A stretch of 64,000 bases of DNA. Origin: Thermoflexus hugenholtzii (GTDB lineage Bacteria; Chloroflexota; Anaerolineae; Thermoflexales; Thermoflexaceae). The notes under the pieces were generated by a model. It did not search any database and had not been told where the DNA came from. It saw only the letters and a list, made by a program, of their open reading frames with translations. The stretch is from contig NZ_CP076326.1 of NCBI RefSeq assembly GCF_018771565.1, forward strand, positions 1,178,001 to 1,242,000, written 5' to 3'. Positions 35,293-44,101 of the stretch are shown here, piece by piece. The position numbers were made by a program, and so were the translations under genes. Position 1 is the stretch's first letter; each line of letters opens with the position of its first letter.

Positions 35293-36439
35293 AAGCCTGC
35301 TCCAGGATCGGCATCCGGTGCTCCCACTGATGGGCGGCGAGGATCATCCGTCGCGCGTTCTCCCCTATCCGCCACGCCTCCTCCGGGCGCTGCAGCAACA
35401 TCCAGGCCGCCTCGACCATGGCCGCTGCATCCCCCGGGGGGACCAGCCATCCGGTCTCCCCGTGACGGATGTATTCGGGGACCTGACCCACGGCGTCGGC
35501 CACCACCGGGAGCCCGACGGCGAGCAGGTCGATGAGCTTCATCGGACACTTGGCCCGGTTGATCAGGTCGTCGTCCATGAGATAAAGGGCCACATGACCC
35601 CGGGCCAGGACCTCCGGGAGTCGGGCGGGTTCCACCCAGCCTTCCCAGTGGACCCGCCCGCTCAGGCCAGCCTCGGCGAGGGCGACGCGAAACCGCTCCT
35701 CCTCATCACCGAGCGCTTTGCCTACATAAAGAAAGACGAGATCCTCCGCGCGCTGGGCCAGCTCCCCCATCACATACACGAGGCGCTCCAGGCGGAACTC
35801 CAGGAAACGGGTGTAGAGGACGACACAAGGCGGTCCCGGGGGTTGCGCCCGCGGCGGGGCGTGGAGGAGGGCAGCGTTGGGCACGTAGAACACCCGACGG
35901 CGGGGGATTCCCATGGCCCAGGCGAGGGTCTCCAGGGCACGGCTGGCCACCGTCAGGGCGTCCGCGCGGGTCATCCCCCATCGCTCCTGCCAGGCGAACA
36001 GACGCCGCTGCCAGGGCGTATAGGGGTTCCGATCGTTCCATCCCCCCGGGCCCTCCCAGTCATCGGTGTCCACCACCAGGGCACCCCGAAAGCGCCCCGC
36101 CCGGCGCAACTGATGGAGGATCCAGTGGACAAACCCGGCGTAGGCTTTGGGTTTGAAGGCGTGCACCACATCCGGCCGCTCGCGGAGGATCAGGCGGACC
36201 ATTCGGTGGGTCCAGGCGAGGGGTGGCCACGCCCGTGGAGGGAGCGACGCGTAGAGGATGCGCACGCCCTCCTCCTCCCAGGTCCGTCCCGCGTCCTCGA
36301 CGTTCGGCCAGGGCGGCAACACCAGGACCACCCGGTGGCCCCGGCGGGCCAGGGCCTTCGCCATCGGCAGCGCCCGCGCCGCCATCGTCCCTCGCGGGCG
36401 CAGGCCGAAGGGGCCGACCATCACCACGGTCCAGGACAT
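35255..36439 (-). CDS. Glycosyltransferase family 4 (GT-B)
   Basis: 394 residues. VVMVGPFGLRPRGTMAARAL opens the N-terminal Rossmann domain, followed by DVVHAFKPKAYAG. The C-terminal domain has FYVPNAALLHAP, LVFLYVGKALGDEEERF and PMKLIDLLAVGLPVVADAVG in the donor-binding E-x7-E region, where the first Glu is replaced (CPMKLID). The ATG at 36439 is used because GGGGAG precedes it and the peptide begins at the beta-1 strand; the longer frame lies within glmS. A D-x-D-like NDRNPYTPWQRRLF loop resembles GT4 enzymes acting on lipid-linked sugars. Confidence 0.85.
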   Translation of the reverse strand: MSWTVVMVGPFGLRPRGTMAARALPMAKALARRGHRVVLVLPPWPNVEDAGRTWEEEGVRILYASLPPRAWPPLAWTHRMVRLILRERPDVVHAFKPKAYAGFVHWILHQLRRAGRFRGALVVDTDDWEGPGGWNDRNPYTPWQRRLFAWQERWGMTRADALTVASRALETLAWAMGIPRRRVFYVPNAALLHAPPRAQPPGPPCVVLYTRFLEFRLERLVYVMGELAQRAEDLVFLYVGKALGDEEERFRVALAEAGLSGRVHWEGWVEPARLPEVLARGHVALYLMDDDLINRAKCPMKLIDLLAVGLPVVADAVGQVPEYIRHGETGWLVPPGDAAAMVEAAWMLLQRPEEAWRIGENARRMILAAHQWEHRMPILEQAYAYAVERATARP

Positions 36440-36468
36440 CTGCTCCCCTGACCTCGTCCCCAGCGGAT

Positions 36469-38313
36469 TCATTCCACCGTAACGCTTTTGGCCAGGTTGC
36501 GGGGCTGATCCACATCGCATCCGCGCAGCACCGCGATATGGTAGGCCAGCAATTGCAACGGCACCACCGCCACCACCGGCTGAAGCCAGCGGGGAGCATG
36601 CGGCACCGAGAGGACCACATCGGCGCGTGCGGATGCCGCCCGGTCGCCGTCGGTGACCAGAGCGATCACCTGCCCCCGGCGGGCCCGCACCTGCTCCATC
36701 TGGCTGAGCATCTTCTCATAAGTCACGGGGTCCTGCAACGCCAGGGCCACCGTCGGCATGCGCTCATCGATCAGGGCGATGGGCCCGTGCTTCATCTCCC
36801 CCGCCGGATACCCCTCCGCGTGGATGTAGCTGAGCTCCTTCAGCTTGAGCGCCCCCTCCAGGGCGATGGGGTAAAGCAACCCTCGCCCCAGGTAGAGGAA
36901 GTCCTCATAGCGGTAAAAGGCCCGGGCGACCTCCACCACCTCGGCCTCCCGGTCCAGGACCCGGCCCAGGAGGTCGGGCAGGCGGGCCAGCTCGCGGACG
37001 TGCTCGCGAAGCTCCTCCGGGCTCAGGGTCCCCCGCAGCTCGGCCAGCCGCAGGGCCAGCAGCAGCTCGTCCACGATGGAGGTCGTGAAGGCTTTGGAGG
37101 AAGCCACCCCGATCTCGGGGCCGGCGTGCATCAGGATGCAGGCATCCGCCATGCGGTGGGCCTGGGAGCCGATGACGTTGACGATGCTCCACAACCGCGC
37201 GCCCCCCTCCCGCGCTCGCTCCATCGCCGCCAGAGTGTCCACGGTCTCCCCGCTCTGGGAGATGGCCAGCACCACCGTGTCCGCATCCAGCACGGGGTCG
37301 CGATAGCGGAACTCGCTGCCGTAATCGACCTCGGTGGGGATGCGGGCCAGGGATTCAAAGTAGAACTTGCCCACCAGCCCGGCATAATAGGAAGTGCCGC
37401 AGGCCACGATCACGATGCGGGAGATGCGCCGCGCCGCCTCGGGGCTCAGCGGGACCTCCTCCAGCGTCACCCGGCCGCGCTCGAAATCCACCCGTCCCCG
37501 CAGCGTATCCGTGACGGCCCGGGGCTGCTCGTGGATTTCCTTATGCATAAAGTGCCGGTAGGGCCCCTTGGCCGCCGCCACGGGATCCCAGGGGATGGTC
37601 TGCACCGGCAGGTGCACCGGCTCCCCCTCCAAAGTCCACACCCGGACGTCGTCCCGGCGCACCACGGCCATCTGGCGGCTCTCCAGGAAGAGCATGCGGC
37701 GGGTGTGCTCCAGGATGGCCGGGATGTCCGAGGCGACGAACATCTCCCCCTCTCCCAGGCCGATCACCACCCCTCCGGCGTTGCCGATGCGGACGGCGAT
37801 GAGGCGATCGGGGTGGTCGGCGGAGAGGACGACGATGGCATGGGCGCCCTGCAGAGCCTGGAAGGCGCGGCGGGCGGCGGTCTCCAGGTCGGCCCCGGCG
37901 CGGAGGTGCGCCTCGATGAGATGGGCGATGACCTCGGTGTCCGTCTCCGAGGTGAAGCGATGGCCCTCCGCCTGGAGAGCCTGGCGCAGCTCGAGGAAGT
38001 TCTCCACGATCCCGTTGTGGATCACGGCGATGCGCCCCGTGCAATCCCGGTGCGGGTGGGCGTTATGATCCGCGGGGGCGCCGTGAGTCGCCCAGCGGGT
38101 GTGGCCCATCCCGATGAACCCGGAGGCCGGCTCCGCTTCCAGCAGATCCATCAGCTGGCGGATCTTCCCCGCGCGCCGCCGGACCTCCAGCCGGCCGTCC
38201 TGGACCACCACCAGCCCGGCGGAGTCGTAGCCCCGGTATTCCAGCCGTCTCAGGCCCTCGATCAGGATGGGCACCGCATCCCGGTGCCCGACGTATCCGA
38301 CAATGCCGCACAT
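36469..38313 (-). CDS. glmS: Glucosamine-6-phosphate synthase (isomerizing)
   Basis: 614 residues, standard length. Cys2 (MCGIVGYVG) is the glutamine amidotransferase nucleophile; HTRWATHG and NGIVENF are in the glutaminase domain. Two SIS domains follow: ACGTSYYAGLVGKFYFE, SQSGETVDTLAAM, SSKAFTTSIVDELLLA. The C-terminus ends DQPRNLAKSVTVE, the conserved tail that closes the active site. It makes glucosamine-6-phosphate from fructose-6-phosphate and glutamine. The start has GGGAGG six bases upstream. A self-cleaving glmS ribozyme occupies its leader, so product feedback is expected. Confidence 0.97.
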   Translation of the reverse strand: MCGIVGYVGHRDAVPILIEGLRRLEYRGYDSAGLVVVQDGRLEVRRRAGKIRQLMDLLEAEPASGFIGMGHTRWATHGAPADHNAHPHRDCTGRIAVIHNGIVENFLELRQALQAEGHRFTSETDTEVIAHLIEAHLRAGADLETAARRAFQALQGAHAIVVLSADHPDRLIAVRIGNAGGVVIGLGEGEMFVASDIPAILEHTRRMLFLESRQMAVVRRDDVRVWTLEGEPVHLPVQTIPWDPVAAAKGPYRHFMHKEIHEQPRAVTDTLRGRVDFERGRVTLEEVPLSPEAARRISRIVIVACGTSYYAGLVGKFYFESLARIPTEVDYGSEFRYRDPVLDADTVVLAISQSGETVDTLAAMERAREGGARLWSIVNVIGSQAHRMADACILMHAGPEIGVASSKAFTTSIVDELLLALRLAELRGTLSPEELREHVRELARLPDLLGRVLDREAEVVEVARAFYRYEDFLYLGRGLLYPIALEGALKLKELSYIHAEGYPAGEMKHGPIALIDERMPTVALALQDPVTYEKMLSQMEQVRARRGQVIALVTDGDRAASARADVVLSVPHAPRWLQPVVAVVPLQLLAYHIAVLRGCDVDQPRNLAKSVTVE

Positions 38314-38421
38314 GGCAGCCTCCCGAAATGAAGGGGGAATTTTCCGGAAGACCATCCTTCGCCCTTCCCGGGCCAGCGTCCGGCCGGGAGGGCCTGTCAG
38401 GAGGATCGATCGAGGGCCGCT

Positions 38422-38620
38422 GCCGGCCGTTTTGTCCCGCCGGTTGCCCGGCGGTTTTGTCGGCCGGCTTCTGGAGGGGGGAAGTAGGGGTCGCGGCCGG
38501 ACCCCTGGCGGCATCCGCCGAAGCCTCGATTTTCCCCGGCTCAGAAGCCGGGTTAGCCCCGCCGGAGCGGGGAACCGCCTCCCTCGTCACCCGCGGGAGA
38601 TCTCCCACGGGCCAGGCGCT
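38422..38620 (-). ncRNA. glmS ribozyme/riboswitch (GlcN6P-responsive)
   Basis: The antisense strand matches the glmS ribozyme core step by step. A|GCGCC marks the cleavage site (A at 38620, G1 at 38619). A 10-bp P1 follows (CCCGTGGGAG/CTCCCGCGGG), then GACGAGG, P2 (GGCGG with CCGCC), AUCGAGGCUUCGGCGGAUG, P3 (AGGGGTC/GACCCCT), and P4 at 38422-38468 with GCCGGCC/GGCCGGC, ACAAAA bulges and a GNRA (GCAA) tetraloop. It lies about 110 nt before the glmS start, on the correct strand. A pair of extra hairpins (about 38533-38574) is inserted between the 5' strand of P2 and AUCGA. In known examples glucosamine-6-phosphate acts as cofactor for cleavage, lowering glmS expression. Confidence 0.9.
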
Positions 38621-38704
38621 GGCTTCCCCCCGGATCCCCGCCTGACCATTACGAACCTCCTGAAGACTTGCAGGTTGTCCTGCGATTTTAGAACACGCCC
38701 CCGA

Positions 38705-39310
38705 TCAACCGAAGGCTGCGTGCAAAGCACAAAGGGCCGCGCGCAAGTCTTCCCAGAACCTCTGGAAGGATCGATCCATCCTCTCCGGCCTCAACACCTC
38801 CGCGATCGCCTCGCCGTATTCCGCGCCGCCCAGGATCGGCTCCACCCCCGCCGCACGGATCGCATTGCGCAGCGCATTTTTATACCGATCGCGCTCACAT
38901 TTGTAACGGAGAGGGCGTGGGCGAGCCCCTGGCACCACCCGAGGAAGCGCTTCGGCGTCCTCCAGATACCAGCGCTCGATGTGAGGATCCGGAACCGCAC
39001 AAACCAAGCGGAAAAGACGGGGCTCGATCCGAACCGCTTCCTCCTCCAGCTGACGACGGACTTGCGCAGCGCCTCTGCAATCCCCATCCACTACAACAAC
39101 CAGCACATCCGGTTGTGGCACCCACCCTTTCCGAATCTCTCTGAGGAATTGTCGCCACTCGCTCCAGACCTTGCTTCCATGAGTTGCGTTCCGAACATCC
39201 TCTTCGATCTCTACCCCGCACTCCCGAGCAACCCTCTTCGTCAGGCTCCGCACAAAGCGCTCGTGAGCGATATCTTCAAAGAAATATACCACCCGAAGAA
39301 CCCGACTCAT
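38705..39310 (-). CDS. DUF4276-like, TOPRIM-type protein
   Basis: 201 residues. E12 (VVYFFEDIAHERF) and the D75-x-D77 motif (VLVVVVDGDCRGA) match the metal-binding pattern of TOPRIM folds. DPHIERWYLEDAEAL is like the PEIExWLLAD segment of DUF4276 proteins. It would be a metal-dependent nuclease or a nuclease-derived effector. The start overlaps the stop of the AAA ATPase gene by 4 nt, so the two are produced together. The pairing resembles a split OLD nuclease or the AriA/AriB pair of PARIS. Assignment to DUF4276 is from memory of the motif, without a search. Confidence 0.7.
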   Translation of the reverse strand: MSRVLRVVYFFEDIAHERFVRSLTKRVARECGVEIEEDVRNATHGSKVWSEWRQFLREIRKGWVPQPDVLVVVVDGDCRGAAQVRRQLEEEAVRIEPRLFRLVCAVPDPHIERWYLEDAEALPRVVPGARPRPLRYKCERDRYKNALRNAIRAAGVEPILGGAEYGEAIAEVLRPERMDRSFQRFWEDLRAALCALHAAFG

Positions 39311-40599
39311 CCCCAGTCTCCACGCAAGATGCGCTGCGAGATCGAGGGTTCCTCCTCCTCCAGCGCCTCGCCCACAGCCGGACGGCGAAAGAGGCCCACG
39401 GCTTCCGTGAGCTCCTTAAACGAGCTGCTTCCGTCCCTCCGGACACATCGAATGAGAAGAGCTTCATCGCCCAGATAATCCGGAAGAAGAGGGGAATGCG
39501 TGTTGATGAGAACCTGCCTGCGTCGAGAGGCCTCCCGCAGCAGGTCTGCGATGATCTTTAACCGCCGGGGATGGACTCCGTTTTCTGGCTCCTCGAGGCC
39601 GATGACAGCAGCCGGATTGGAGGGGCTCAGGATCGCAATGAGCCCCAGCAGTCGCAGCGTGCCTTCAGAGATCAAGCGAGCGGAGAAATCCACTCCTCCC
39701 TCCCGGATCTTCAAACGGACTTTCCCCTCATCGGTTAGCTCGGTCGAAAATCCCTCCACCGAAGGAACCAGGGCCCGCAGGACGCGCTGCAGGTTGTCAA
39801 ACTGAAGCGGATCCCGGCGCTGGAGCGTGTAATAAAAGGCGGCGAGATCCCCTCCGGATGGGGTGAGAACCTCCACTTCTTTCACCGGGCTCTCCTCCCG
39901 CATCTGACGGGGCTCAAAATAATAGAACTGCCAGCTGGCCAATTCTTCGCGGAAGGCCACCAAGTGGGGATAATGAGGCGGATAAACCGGGAGGGAGACA
40001 ATCGTGTGATTCAACCCGATTTCATATTCCATCGGACGGGCCTGACCCTCCATCCGCAGCCGCAAACGATTTCCTATCCGCTCCAGAAAGGGACGGCGAC
40101 GCTCATCGGGGCGCAACTCCCCGCCAACTTCGGTCAAGGCCCGGAGGGATTCATCCTGAACGCGCAGGACTCCGGTCTTGGGGTGGATCGCCACTGTCAG
40201 GCGATAGCGCAGAAGACGCTCCGTGATCCGACGAGAGGATTTGGCCGGGCGCAACTCCCCATTGCCGCCTCGATAGATGTCCATCAACTGCTCCGCACGC
40301 CGGATCGCTGTATCGCTCAGCTCTACATCAACTTCCATAGTGAACTCCACATGATCCCGGCGCAACAGGCCTGGGAGCCCCTCCTCGCCGTAATAGAAAG
40401 CCTCCAGCGGATCCCCCCGATGCTCCCGAAAGGCATCCGCCAGAGAGGGCCGGGTCGCCATCCGGCTGAGCAGCCCGAGGGCATCGAACAGGTTGCTCTT
40501 GCCGCCGGCGTTGGGCCCGATGATCAGCGTGAGCGGACGGAGGGCCAGCTCCACGCCCCGAAGAGACTTATACCCATCGATCCGAATCCGCCGGATCAT
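39307..40599 (-). CDS. OLD/RecF-like AAA (ABC-type) ATPase
   Basis: 430 residues. Walker A is GPNAGGKSN (28-36) after the IRIDGYKSLRGVELAL opening. The signature-like LISEGTLRLLGLIAIL is followed by Walker B VIGLEEPENGVHP and the His switch INTHSPLLPDYL. This is the SMC/RecF/OLD-type architecture without its own C-terminal TOPRIM domain; that function is likely provided by the overlapping downstream gene. The ATG at 40599 begins MIRRIRIDG; an upstream in-frame start at 40638 is less typical. Possibly a defence ATPase sensing phage or DNA damage. Confidence 0.87.
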   Translation of the reverse strand: MIRRIRIDGYKSLRGVELALRPLTLIIGPNAGGKSNLFDALGLLSRMATRPSLADAFREHRGDPLEAFYYGEEGLPGLLRRDHVEFTMEVDVELSDTAIRRAEQLMDIYRGGNGELRPAKSSRRITERLLRYRLTVAIHPKTGVLRVQDESLRALTEVGGELRPDERRRPFLERIGNRLRLRMEGQARPMEYEIGLNHTIVSLPVYPPHYPHLVAFREELASWQFYYFEPRQMREESPVKEVEVLTPSGGDLAAFYYTLQRRDPLQFDNLQRVLRALVPSVEGFSTELTDEGKVRLKIREGGVDFSARLISEGTLRLLGLIAILSPSNPAAVIGLEEPENGVHPRRLKIIADLLREASRRRQVLINTHSPLLPDYLGDEALLIRCVRRDGSSSFKELTEAVGLFRRPAVGEALEEEEPSISQRILRGDWG

Positions 40600-40666
40600 T
40601 CCTGGCTCCTGGGCTTTCCCGGGCGCCGCTCTCGGCATCTACAGAACACCCCCGGATCTTTTCCAT

Positions 40667-40672
40667 TATAAT
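40667..40672 (+). promoter_or_regulatory. Possible -10 element for glcD
   Basis: TATAAT at 40667-40672, 51 bp before the glcD start, in the divergent interval with the AAA ATPase gene. No good -35 hexamer is seen 16-18 bp upstream. Confidence 0.3.
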
Positions 40673-40723
40673 CCAGGTGGAGGACATCTCCTCTTCCCCC
40701 ACAGGCTTAACGGGAGGCGGGAT

Positions 40724-42208
40724 GTGAAGCGGGAAGCGGTGTTGCGAGAGCTGCGGGAAGTTTTCGGGCCCCGCGGGGTGTTGTGGGAAGCGCATCACCT
40801 CCTCCTCTACGAATACGATGCCTCCATCGATAAGGGCCGCCCCGATTTCGTGGTCTTCCCCACCTCCACCGAGCAGGTGGTCGCCGCCGTGCGCATCGCC
40901 AACCGCTACGGGTTGCCCATCGTGGTGCGCGGCGCGGGGACCGGATTGAGCGGCGGGGCGGTGGCCGACCAGGGCGGCCTGATGATCGTGACCACCCGCA
41001 TGCGGCGCATCCTGGAGATCGATCCCGTGAACCTGCGGGCCGTGGTCCAGCCCGGGGTGGTCAACCTGGCCGTCTCCCAGGCCGCCGCCGCCTACGGCCT
41101 TTACTACGCCCCGGATCCCTCCAGCCAGAAGGCATGCACCATCGGCGGCAACGTCGCCGAGAACTCCGGAGGGCCCCACTGCCTGGCCTACGGGGTGACG
41201 ACCCACCACGTCCTCGGGCTGGAGGTAGTGCTCCCGGACGGGGAGGTCATCGAGGTGGGTGGCGCCGCCCTGGACTGGCCGGGCTACGATCTGACCGGGT
41301 TGATCGTCGGCTCCGAGGGAACCCTGGGGATCGTGACGAAGGCGATCCTGCGCCTGCTCCCTCAGCCGGAGGCCGTGGTCACCCTGCTGGCCGTCTTCGA
41401 CACCGTGGACCAGGCCAGCGAGGCGGTCTCGGCCATCATCGCCGACGGCACCATCCCCGGGGCCATCGAGATGATGGACCGCACAGCCATCCAGGCCGTG
41501 GAGAGCGCCAAGCGCTGCGGCTACCCTACGGACGCCGGGGCGGTCCTCCTCATCGACGTGGAGGGGTTAACCGAGGGGCTGGAGGATCTGGCGCATCACA
41601 TCGCCCGCATCTGCGAGCACTATGACGCCCGGGAGGTGCGGGTGGCCACCGACCCCGTCGAGCGGGAGCGCCTGTGGTCCGGCCGCAAGGGAGCCTTCGG
41701 GGCCATGGGACGGCTGGCGCCGAGCTACTACGTGCAGGACGGCGTGGTGCCGCGGGATCAGCTGCCGCAGGTGCTGCGTCGCATCCAGGAGATCGGGCAG
41801 CGTTACGGCCTGGTTATCGCCAACGTCTTCCACGCCGGCGACGGCAACCTCCATCCCCTCATCCTGTTCGACGAACGGGATCCCGAGCAAACCCGCCGCG
41901 TCCTGGAGGCCGGAGCGGAGATCCTGCGGGCGTGCGTGGAGGCTGGAGGTTCCCTCACCGGCGAGCACGGCATCGGCCTGGAGAAGCGGGATCTGATGCC
42001 GCTCCTCTTCTCCCCTGCGGATCTGGAAGCCATGGCCCGCATCAAAGCCGCCTTCAACCCCGAGAACCGCCTCAACCCGTGCAAGATGTTCCCTTCCACC
42101 AAGATGTGTCTGGAAACATGGAGTCGCCGCCGGGCGCGGATGGCGGAGCCCATCCGCTACCGCGCCGGATCCCCGGAGATGCCCCCGGAGGAGGAGCTGT
42201 GGATCTGA
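40724..42208 (+). CDS. glcD: Glycolate oxidase subunit GlcD-like FAD-binding oxidoreductase
   Basis: 494 residues from a GTG start behind GGGAGG. The PCMH-type FAD domain contains PIVVRGAGTGLSGGAV, CTIGGNVAENSGGPHCLAYG and GTLGIVTKAILRL. The C-terminal FAD-linked oxidase domain carries VFHAGDGNLHPLIL, GEHGIGLEK and NPENRLNPCKMFP. It oxidises a 2-hydroxyacid such as glycolate or D-lactate. Together with glcE and glcF it would make a membrane-associated dehydrogenase; the glcF gene is displaced about 2.8 kb downstream by intervening genes. Confidence 0.92.
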   Translation: MKREAVLRELREVFGPRGVLWEAHHLLLYEYDASIDKGRPDFVVFPTSTEQVVAAVRIANRYGLPIVVRGAGTGLSGGAVADQGGLMIVTTRMRRILEIDPVNLRAVVQPGVVNLAVSQAAAAYGLYYAPDPSSQKACTIGGNVAENSGGPHCLAYGVTTHHVLGLEVVLPDGEVIEVGGAALDWPGYDLTGLIVGSEGTLGIVTKAILRLLPQPEAVVTLLAVFDTVDQASEAVSAIIADGTIPGAIEMMDRTAIQAVESAKRCGYPTDAGAVLLIDVEGLTEGLEDLAHHIARICEHYDAREVRVATDPVERERLWSGRKGAFGAMGRLAPSYYVQDGVVPRDQLPQVLRRIQEIGQRYGLVIANVFHAGDGNLHPLILFDERDPEQTRRVLEAGAEILRACVEAGGSLTGEHGIGLEKRDLMPLLFSPADLEAMARIKAAFNPENRLNPCKMFPSTKMCLETWSRRRARMAEPIRYRAGSPEMPPEEELWI

Positions 42209-43461
42209 CGGAGCGCTACCGGCTGGACGGCCGATCCCCCCGATCCGTGATCCATCCCCGCACCGTGGAGGAGGTGGCGGAGGCGCTGCGTGAGGCCGCT
42301 CGCTCCGGATGGGCCGTCGTGCCCTGGGGGAGCGGGGCCCACCAGGGATACGGCGAGGCGCCCTCCTGCTATGATCTCGCCCTGGACCTGACCGGCCTCT
42401 CCGGGATCGTGCGCCATCGCCCTGCCAACCTCACCGTCCGCGTGGAGGCCGGGATCCGCCTGGCGGACCTGAACGCCCAGCTGGCCGCGCACGGCCAGTG
42501 GCTCCCCCTGGATCCCCCTCCGGGGGATTCGGCGACCATCGGAGGGATCCTGGCCACCGGCCTGAGCGGCCCCTTGCGGGCCCGTTACGGCCCCCCTCGG
42601 GATCTCCTGATTGGCATTCGGGTGGTCCTGGCGGATGGAACCGTCGTCCAGGGCGGTGGAGAGGTGGTGAAGAACGTGGCCGGCTACGACCTGCCGCGGC
42701 TCTTCTGCGGCTCCCTGGGCACCCTGGGGGTGATCGTGGAAGCCGCCTTCAAGCTGTGGCCCCGGCCCAAAACCGAGGCCACCGCCCTCTTCGGGTTCGC
42801 CCGCGCGGAGGATGCCATGCCCCTCACCCTGGGCCTGCTCCGCCATCCCGGCTTCCCGCTGGCCGTTGAGGTCCTGAACGCCGCGGCCTGGGCGGAGCTC
42901 CGCCGGCAGGTCTCGCTTCCTGAGACCCCTGAAGCGCGCATCTGGGTCCTGGTGCGGGCAGGAGGCTGGCCGGCCTCCGTGGAGCGCGTGTTGCGGGACG
43001 CTGAAAACCTGGCCGCCGCCGCTCAGGTCCGGGAGCGCCTCTCCGGGGACGCGGCCGCCCTGCTCTGGGCCCACGTGCCCCGCCTCACCGCCCTGCCCTA
43101 CCCGCCCCCTCCGGATGGCCTGTGGGTGCGGCTGGGCGTTCTGCCCGCTCAGGTGGCGGAGGCCCTCCGGACGCTGGAAGCATTTCCGGATGTTCGGGTG
43201 ATCGGGCAGGCTCAGGGAACCGCCGGGGTGATCTATGCGCGGGCCCATGGGCCGCTGGAGGCGCTCCTGGGCTGGGGCGAGGCCCTTCGATCCTTCGCCC
43301 TGGCCCGAGGCGGGCACTTCACCCTCCTCAACGGCCCGGAGGCCGCCCGGCGCGCCCTGGGCCTGTGGGCGCCCCAACGGCCCGAGATCGCCGCGATGCA
43401 ACGGATCAAAGCCCAGCTGGACCCACACGGACGATTGAGCCCGGGGCGCATGGGATGGTAG
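42199..43461 (+). CDS. glcE: Glycolate oxidase FAD-binding subunit GlcE-like
   Basis: 420 residues from a GTG start at 42199 with GGAGGAG upstream, overlapping the glcD stop by 10 nt. The PCMH motifs are VVPWGSGAHQGYG, DSATIGGILATGLSGPLRARYGPPRD (two blocks) and VKNVAGYDLPRLFCGSLGTLGVIVEA. The C-terminal part lacks the HAGDGN motif, as is normal for GlcE. It probably forms a heterodimer with GlcD. Ends RLSPGRMGW, the usual tail. Confidence 0.9.
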   Translation: MDLTERYRLDGRSPRSVIHPRTVEEVAEALREAARSGWAVVPWGSGAHQGYGEAPSCYDLALDLTGLSGIVRHRPANLTVRVEAGIRLADLNAQLAAHGQWLPLDPPPGDSATIGGILATGLSGPLRARYGPPRDLLIGIRVVLADGTVVQGGGEVVKNVAGYDLPRLFCGSLGTLGVIVEAAFKLWPRPKTEATALFGFARAEDAMPLTLGLLRHPGFPLAVEVLNAAAWAELRRQVSLPETPEARIWVLVRAGGWPASVERVLRDAENLAAAAQVRERLSGDAAALLWAHVPRLTALPYPPPPDGLWVRLGVLPAQVAEALRTLEAFPDVRVIGQAQGTAGVIYARAHGPLEALLGWGEALRSFALARGGHFTLLNGPEAARRALGLWAPQRPEIAAMQRIKAQLDPHGRLSPGRMGW

Positions 43462-43883
43462 CGCGGAAGCCATGTCCGTTCTGTCAGATCGCCCGCGGCG
43501 AGGCGGCCGCCTGGATCGTGCTGGAGGATTCCCACTCCGTTGCGTTCCTGGATCACCGGCCGCTGTTCCCGGGACATTGCCTGTTGATCCCCCGGGAGCA
43601 CTACGAGACCCTTATGGATGTGCCGCCGGAGCAGATCGGACCGCTTTTCCGGAACGCCCAACGGCTGGCGCGGGCGATGGAGAAAGGATTGGGCGCGGAG
43701 GGCTCCTTCGTGGCCATCAACAACCGGGTGAGCCAGAGCGTGCCGCACCTGCACATCCACGTGGTGCCCCGGCGCAAGGGGGACGGCCTGCGGGGCTTCT
43801 TCTGGCCGCGACAGCGCTACGCCAGCGAGGCCGAGATGGCGGAGATCGCCGCCCGCCTGCGGGAGGCACTGGAAAGCCTTTAG
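43455..43883 (+). CDS. HIT family nucleotide hydrolase/transferase
   Basis: 142 residues. The histidine triad HLHIHVVPR is near residue 97-105, and an N-terminal CPFCQIARGEAAAWIV gives the zinc CxxC motif seen in HinT/Hit proteins. It likely hydrolyses adenosine phosphoramidates or dinucleoside polyphosphates. The ATG overlaps the glcE stop region by 7 nt, so it was probably added to the glc operon. The 3' end touches the oppositely oriented DUF433 gene. Confidence 0.92.
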   Translation: MVARKPCPFCQIARGEAAAWIVLEDSHSVAFLDHRPLFPGHCLLIPREHYETLMDVPPEQIGPLFRNAQRLARAMEKGLGAEGSFVAINNRVSQSVPHLHIHVVPRRKGDGLRGFFWPRQRYASEAEMAEIAARLREALESL

Positions 43884-44101
43884 ATGCTCTTGGGCTGTAG
43901 AAGCTCAGCTCCGTAAGCCAGAGCGGCTCGGATATCCTCGCGAGTTAACTGTGGATACTGTTCGAGCAACTCTTCTTCACTTATGCCATGGGCCAAGCTG
44001 CTTACAATAACGGAAACAGGAATGCGAGTCCCGCGGATGCAGGGCTCGCCATGGTGCAGCTCAGGATCCACCACAATCCGTCCACGCCATTCTACGTGCA
44101 T
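43880..44101 (-). CDS. DUF433 antitoxin-like protein
   Basis: 73 residues with the DUF433 pattern: GRIVVDPELHHGEPCIRGTRI, then VSVIVSSLAHGISEEELLEQYP and LTREDIRAALAYGAELL. DUF433 proteins are small HTH-like putative antitoxins usually paired with a DUF5615 PIN-like toxin. No partner gene is seen on either side: the HIT gene abuts its 3' end and a gene-free stretch lies upstream. The ATG at 44101 opens the domain; the frame continues upstream without family similarity. Confidence 0.82.
   Translation of the reverse strand: MHVEWRGRIVVDPELHHGEPCIRGTRIPVSVIVSSLAHGISEEELLEQYPQLTREDIRAALAYGAELLQPKSI

Noticed and set aside
32935-35535. Long plus-strand open frame of 866 codons
   Set aside because: Pro/Arg/Gly-rich and antisense to the GT4, epimerase and VanZ genes, each of which has clear family motifs.
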